64,000 nt of DNA, taken from NCBI GenBank assembly GCA_001661515.1, contig LUVW01000006.1, forward strand, positions 399,655 through 463,654. Direction: 5' to 3'. The stretch comes from Capniomyces stellatus (Eukaryota; Kickxellomycota; Harpellomycetes; Harpellales; Legeriomycetaceae). Position numbers and translations under genes: made by a program. Under the pieces are notes generated by a model, which was not told the DNA's origin, made no database searches, and saw only the letters and a program-made list of their open reading frames with translations. Below, in pieces: positions 59,065-64,000 of the stretch (position 1 is the stretch's first letter; the number at the start of each line of letters is the position of its first letter).

Positions 59065-60180
59065 TGCCGCCTTTGTTGTTCTGCTCGTTTCAATTATCCA
59101 ATGATGATAATAACAATGGTATTTACATTAATTGACTAGATAATCTACGATCAAATCCTCACAGGATAGAGAAAGACGCTGTGGAAACAAGCAGAGAGGC
59201 AAAAACGTGTTTTCAAATTCGGGAAAATCATAATATTGATTCTTACTACACAATTTACCAACTTCCACGTTAAACCACATCGACAATTTTTTTTATATTT
59301 TTATTGCGAGGTATCTACTTTTTTTTTATGTGGATTTACAATTACAGTTTCCAAATAAAAAAATCAACATCGGAAGGATGAAACCTGTTGGCCCGATTTC
59401 AGTATATCTTGGCTGTTCTTTGATAAATCGTGTTAAATAAATAGTGGTACAAGCTAGGAAAACAGAAGTGAATAATATATTATGCTTAGCGGGTTGAGCT
59501 GTGCAGGGTTGAAACATGTTGTGAATTCCAACCCAAATTTATAACTGTGGAGAATAATATCTCCGTTTTTTTGAACTCTACAGCAGCTCCAAACCACAAG
59601 CTGTACAAAAACTAAATCTATATACCCCCTTAAAAGTCAATCGATTCTCATGAACAAACATTTAGAATTAACTCTCAAAATCGAAGGGGAAAAAAAATGT
59701 AGAGTAGATTTTATAAAGTAAAATATTCAATAAAGATTGCTTATTGTAAAGGAATGAGCAATAGTACAGTAGCGACCCATGGTGTCAAGGTCAGATCCAA
59801 TTGCCATCAAATGGAAAAGTCATTTTTGAAATGCTTTGCGAACTTGTGTATTTTTAGTTTCATAGTGCATTTATCATAAATCGGGTTATATTAAATCGAG
59901 TTATATTAAATCTGATCGTATTAAATCTGCTCATATTTAGTCATATTTACTCAACACAGTTACATAAACCACAAATTTCATCTATCAAAACATTGTGCTA
60001 TTATGCACATAGTCCTTGTTTCAAGGCAAAAAGCCCAAAAAGTTACAAGAAAAATGCACCAAGTGATTGGGAAAACAACAGGGTATGAGTAGACACACAT
60101 CCTCTCAAAAAGTGAATATAAAAATGTGTTTACTCCATACAGCATATCCCAACAAACAAAACGCCAGCAACAACATAACC
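59065..60180. other. 1.1-kb intergenic region
   Basis: Between the SDR start and the aminoacylase relic. An imperfect tandem repeat (units like ATCGGGTTATATTAA / ATCTGCTCATATTTA) lies at about 59878-59950. No gene seen. Confidence 0.5.
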
Positions 60181-61510
60181 AGAACAAGTCAAAAAATTTA
60201 GTCAGTATTTACAAATAAAAACGGCCTACCCCGCTCCTGGTTATGAGCCCTTTAAGCAGCTCTTAACCAGCCAGGCTGAAAAAATTGGGCTGGAACACTA
60301 GGCAGTTGAGTATGTAAAAGGAGAGCCGATTGTTGTCCCAAGACCTGCAGGTTCAGATCCATCATTGAAATAAGTCTTGTTAAGCTCTCATACTGATATA
60401 GTTCCAGTATTCAAGAAAAAGTGTGATTATGACCCGTTTGCTGTCATCCGTGTGAAGCAATATGATAACAGCTACAGGATATTTGCACGTGGCTCTCAAG
60501 ACATAAAGGTCGCTAGCAGCTGCTATTTGGAGGCACTGAGAAACATCAAGCAGCCAGGAAGGCAACTGTTTAGAAATTTCTACGCAATATACTTGTCAGG
60601 TCAAGAGGATGAAGTCGCTGACGGAGCAAGACTTTTAAACCACGCCAAAGAGTGTGAGGCGTTGAATGCAGAGTTTGGTATAGACAAGGTCGTTCCTGAA
60701 TCCAGTAATAAGTGTATGGTTATGTACTCTGAAAGAGTAACCAGGTAAATTGAAACCTGGGTTTACCACCAACCACAGCAGTTATATTTGTTGGTTACGT
60801 CGTGTTCAGCACATTTAATAGACTTTATTTTGTTGTCGCTTTTGTTATCGCTTTTGTTGTTGCTTTAGTTAGTCCTGTTAAGTTTACGGTACATGGAAAT
60901 ACTGGTCACGGATGTCAGTTCATTGAGAGAGCAGCGATTGAAAAAGTGCTTCCAGTTATAATCGAGCTGATGAGTTTGAGAGAGTCTGAACGTAAAAAAA
61001 ACATTTTTAGTTTGGAGAACCATCACTAAAAAAACACAATCAAATGCGACTGACATCAACTTGGCCATACCCGAAGGTGGAAAATAGCATAATGTTGTTC
61101 CAGCAACCTATTCAGTGACATTTGATACCAGAATAACCCCTTTCAACGACATTATCGGGTTTAAAAGGATGTTGACTGATCTTGCTGATAAACACGGTGT
61201 TGAATGCAAGCTAAAAAGTGACCAACTCATAAATCCAATCACTAATATTGATAAAGACGACAGATTTGTGACGAAAGTATACAAAATTTTCAAGGGCAAA
61301 AACATAGAGTAGGAGAGTATCTTTTGTCTCGGAACCTCAGATGCTAAGTATATAAGATGCAAAGGAATTTCTGCTGTCGGTCTTTGCCCAATGGTCAACC
61401 ATGAGTTTCTTATTCACGACCACAACGAATATGCTATTTAATCGGAACATTTGAAGGGAATAGATGTCTATGAAATGTTGGTTACCGAGCTGGCTAACGT
61501 TGCTGAATAA
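60181..61510 (+). pseudogene. Decayed aminoacylase-1 (M20 family) gene
   Basis: The translation follows cytosolic aminoacylase-1 along almost its whole length: FSQYLQIKTAYPAPGY, VLLSSHTDIVPVF (metal His), FARGSQDIK (metal Asp), MYSERV, KFTVHGNTGHG, VVPATYSVTFDTRITPF, AVGLCPM and HDHNEY (metal His). It is broken by five in-frame stops, TAG 60299-60301, TAA 60371-60373, TAG 61085-61087, TAG 61310-61312 and TAA 61439-61441, and by one frame change between about 60960 and 61060. A normal intron is still visible (donor GTAAAT at 60745, acceptor ending 60872). A TAA at 61508-61510 fits the natural end. The catalytic Glu-Glu region reads GQEDEVADG and looks altered. Conservation implies recent inactivation. 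Confidence 0.8.
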
Positions 61511-61724
61511 CTTTTTCATAGGTTCACATCTTTTATTTACTTATTAATTGTTGTAGGTTCAGATTATTATTTTATATTCTGTCTTTGTTTTATGTTTTCA
61601 CATTGGCTTATTTTTCCAAATAAATAAAGTTGGTCTAAGCTATTCAGATAAATTATTTAGTTGGTGAATATAAAATTACGCAGACAAAAGATATATGTGA
61701 AGTTGGTGTAGATTAATTAATAAT

Positions 61725-63730
61725 TTAAATCTTGACGTCACTGAAATTATCATCGATGTTTGGCAGTTTTAAAAAGGCGTCGCACCCATATCCATGCATC
61801 GACACCAAGTCTATACTACCGCCAAAATATCTTGCAAACATCCTGGTCATTGGCAGCCCAAACCCAAGCCCAGCTATCAATAAAATTAATCGTTATCAAT
61901 AAACGACATAAACAAATTAAAAACAATAAACTGACAAAAATAATCAAATAAACACCAACCACTAGTTAAAAGCAGAGCCACTGAACCCCTTAAAGTAAAA
62001 TACGTGGATTTTGATCAATTTATCAATGCTGATCTTGTTGAAGACTTACCAATTGGGCCGCCTGTGCTATTCTGGTTCATTAAACTTGCTGTAAACCCAA
62101 TTCCTCCGTCGTTGTCCGCATCAGACCCCTCAAAGTCGTCGCCCTTGAAGGTAGAAAACGAGTACTCAAAGGACTGTTCCATCTTTCCAGGCTTAATTCC
62201 GCCTCCTCGATCGCGGATTCTAATCCCAACAAACCCATCACCCTTGGTTATTGTTATCTGAATTGGCTCGATTTTATTGCTTGGTTCTGGTGCTTTCTTG
62301 GGTTTCTTGGGAGCACCAGTCGATTTTGAGCTGAGTATTGTTGATAGATCAAAATACGTTTCCAAACCCAAATCCTGATCAGACTCTTCGTGAAGATCTA
62401 GAAGATTGTCTAAATCCGACGAAGATGACCGGTTCAAAGCTGAATATTTATGCTGAGCTTTTAAGCTGGATTTGGTATTTTTAAGGTTGATAAAATGCTC
62501 GGATGTCGCTCTGAACGAGTTTTTTAAAAGCTCTATCAACATGTACTCTATATGAGCTGGAAAATAGCTGAACTCTGTTTCCACCTCCCCATCTATGTAA
62601 AATTCTGGAGACAAACCTAAATTAAATACCAAACACATTCTCCTTCAGTAAAGTTATAATTCGCTTAAAACAAGCTCTATAGAAAAATTCAGTAAAAAAA
62701 ACAAACAAAGAATTTCAAGAGAAATTCGGTAGTCCAGCTAGGCTCTCTTGACATCGTAGCTTCTAATAAAAAATCGATTAATTACCATATTGACTTTGAC
62801 ACATATCCTTCACAATTGAGCAAGAATCATTGACTATGTTCGCAACCTTAACCTTGGTATTTATGGTCCCTACCCAGTTCATGTGTATACCGTCGTCCTC
62901 ATCTTTACCAAGCTTTATATTCTGCTGCTGAATATAAAATTGCTCGGATAGTGCTACCTGCTGTTGACTCAGAATTCTTAGACTGATTCTGGATTGTAGC
63001 AAAGCATCAACAAAAGCATTCCTTTGCGTTTTACTTAGATATTTTTTACTTTCCAAAAATCCCTGGGCAATACTGGGAATAATCTCTTGACTGTTATTTA
63101 GAACCTGCAGCAGCTCGTTGGTGAACAATCGTTCGGCTTTCAGATCGTAAACCAAATCAAAAGACCGCATTGTTTCAAAAAATGAGTAGTACAGCTTGTA
63201 CATTTTTGTTATATGTGGATTTGTTCCCACTATAAACGGCAGATTGTGGAATGCTACTACTTGCTTGGCCAATCTAATCGGAATCTCTTGCTGCGTTATT
63301 CTTGTCAACCCGAGTATCTTTTCCTTTGTCAATGGTCTTTGCCCATAGTTTATTAACTCTCTCAAACTTATTTTTTTTATCGCTTTGCTTGCATACTAAA
63401 TACACAAAAATTGTCAAACTTAGATTTTTGGTGCTTGACTTTGCAAAATTTGATTTTACAAGAGGTGTATATGGTTAAAGTAAGGTTTAACAACACGGGT
63501 GTTTAAATGATTGAATTGTGTTATCGCGTGATAATTAATGTTTTTTTTTATTATGTGTTGCATTTTTAGCTTACCTCTGACAAAATCTTTGTTTCGTGAA
63601 TTCTGGCATTGCTTGAATATCCATTATTCCTAGTATACCCGCTTGCTCCAACTTTCCACGCCCCGCTGCCAATGTTGCCGAGCCTGTGCAGGAATTCTCC
63701 TGTTTTTGGTCTCGCATTATAAAGAAACAT
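61725..63730 (-). CDS. Mitochondrial PDK/BCKDK-family protein kinase
   Basis: GHKL-fold kinase that phosphorylates pyruvate dehydrogenase E1 (or branched-chain ketoacid dehydrogenase). Exons (minus) 63730-63575, 63395-62786, 62616-62050 and 61873-61725 encode 493 aa, about 80-100 longer than animal PDKs. The N-terminus (MFLYNARPKTGEFLHRLG, Arg/Ser-rich, few acids) fits a mitochondrial presequence. Then LRELINYGQRPLT, ARQ-like QEIPIRLAKQVVAFHNLPF, the N box ELLKNSFRAT, G1 IRDRGGGI and G2 GLGFGLPMTRMFARYFGG. Between N box and G1 is an insert of about 80 residues rich in Ser, Asp and Leu. In RISLRILSQQQVAL the His found in most family members (RML..QH) is Gln. Which complex it targets cannot be told from sequence. 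Confidence 0.9.
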
Positions 63731-64000
63731 TCTACCGACAAGTCACTTTACAGTATTTCAATGTTTCTCTTGAATCCGTTTTATTTTGAAGATTAGTATC
63801 ATGAATCCTGAAAGCAAGTATCAAAATAATGATGAAAAGAATTTATACTATTCTTACAAATATCTTTACGTTTGAAATTAGGATTTGAAATGGGATTTGA
63901 ATTCAAACTGGAAAAGACTTGCTAATGGGATTCAATTGCTGACTATTTACTCCTCTACATAAAGCGACTTTATTTGAGTATGTTGGGGGGGGGGGGGGTT
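63731..64000. other. window-end intergenic region with terminal poly-G
   Basis: Upstream of the kinase gene. Ends in a 14-base poly-G run (63985-63998) followed by TT. No gene. Confidence 0.6.
63985..63998. repeat. poly-G tract (14 G)
   Basis: Long G homopolymer at the right edge of the window, similar to those flanking the N gaps. Confidence 0.9.

Noticed and set aside
60345..60362. GGTTCAGATCC as a tRNA TpsiC arm
   Set aside because: No matching acceptor, D or anticodon stems around it. It codes for part of the aminoacylase relic.
60181..61510. Aminoacylase gene acquired from a ciliate that reads TAA/TAG as Gln
   Set aside because: It also uses ordinary CAA/CAG, carries a fungal-size intron, ends with TAA at the expected C-terminus and has a frame change. 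Pseudogene is simpler.

Overview
The window reads as nuclear DNA of an AT-rich, intron-rich fungus. The main evidence is a one-chain fungal-type ADE2 (PurK-PurE fusion), ERG27, a Loa1/Vps66-type acyltransferase and a full set of housekeeping yeast orthologues. It also carries genes that Saccharomyces lacks but many early-diverging fungi and animals keep: a GTPBP1-type GTPase, a CHORD-CS protein, LYAR and NOPCHAP1. A decayed secreted trypsin-like gene would suit a zygomycete-grade, possibly animal-associated lineage (Kickxellomycotina/Harpellales is my guess, not proven). Introns are mostly 95-300 nt, with GTAAGT-like donors and TAG acceptors, and many sit just after the ATG behind very small first exons.

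Layout, left to right. A FHA-forkhead factor (+); VPS45 (-, six exons); a NOPCHAP1-like protein (+); ATG12 (-); the proteasomal ATPase RPT3 (+); a 777-aa Asn/Ser/His-rich protein with a Cys-rich membrane tail (+); ADE2 (-); an intergenic block with weak ORFs; a PCL/Pho80-like cyclin (+); a CHORD-CS co-chaperone (-); ERG27 (-); a broken trypsin-like gene (+); a GTPBP1-type GTPase (+); N-myristoyltransferase (-); tRNA-Lys(UUU) (-); LYAR (+); a Loa1-like acyltransferase (-); OST3/6 (+); TIP41 (+); the AP-1 mu subunit (-), split by gaps and an 840-bp repeat; a small possible membrane ORF and an I78 inhibitor-like protein (-); a 1176-aa possible Sfi1-like protein (+); an SDR (-); a broken aminoacylase-1 gene (+); and a PDK-family mitochondrial kinase (-). 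I rebuilt most multi-exon genes by following conserved protein sequence across GT-AG (once GC-AG) junctions with matching reading phase.

The genes do not form an operon or cluster. Shared themes are endomembrane traffic and the ER (VPS45, AP-1 mu, OST3, ERG27, LOA1), proteostasis and autophagy (RPT3, ATG12, CHORD) and TOR/PP2A or cell-cycle control (TIP41, forkhead, cyclin). Divergent pairs that may share promoters are VPS45/NOPCHAP1, ATG12/RPT3 and LOA1/OST3.

The most notable items are the near-perfect 840-bp duplication around a single N in the AP-1 mu gene (almost certainly an assembly artefact at a poly-C tract), recurrent poly-G/C runs that coincide with gaps, two decayed hydrolase genes (one broken only by TAA/TAG codons plus one frame change), and several lineage-specific insertions. 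I saw no CRISPR array, transposon or clearly new multi-gene system.
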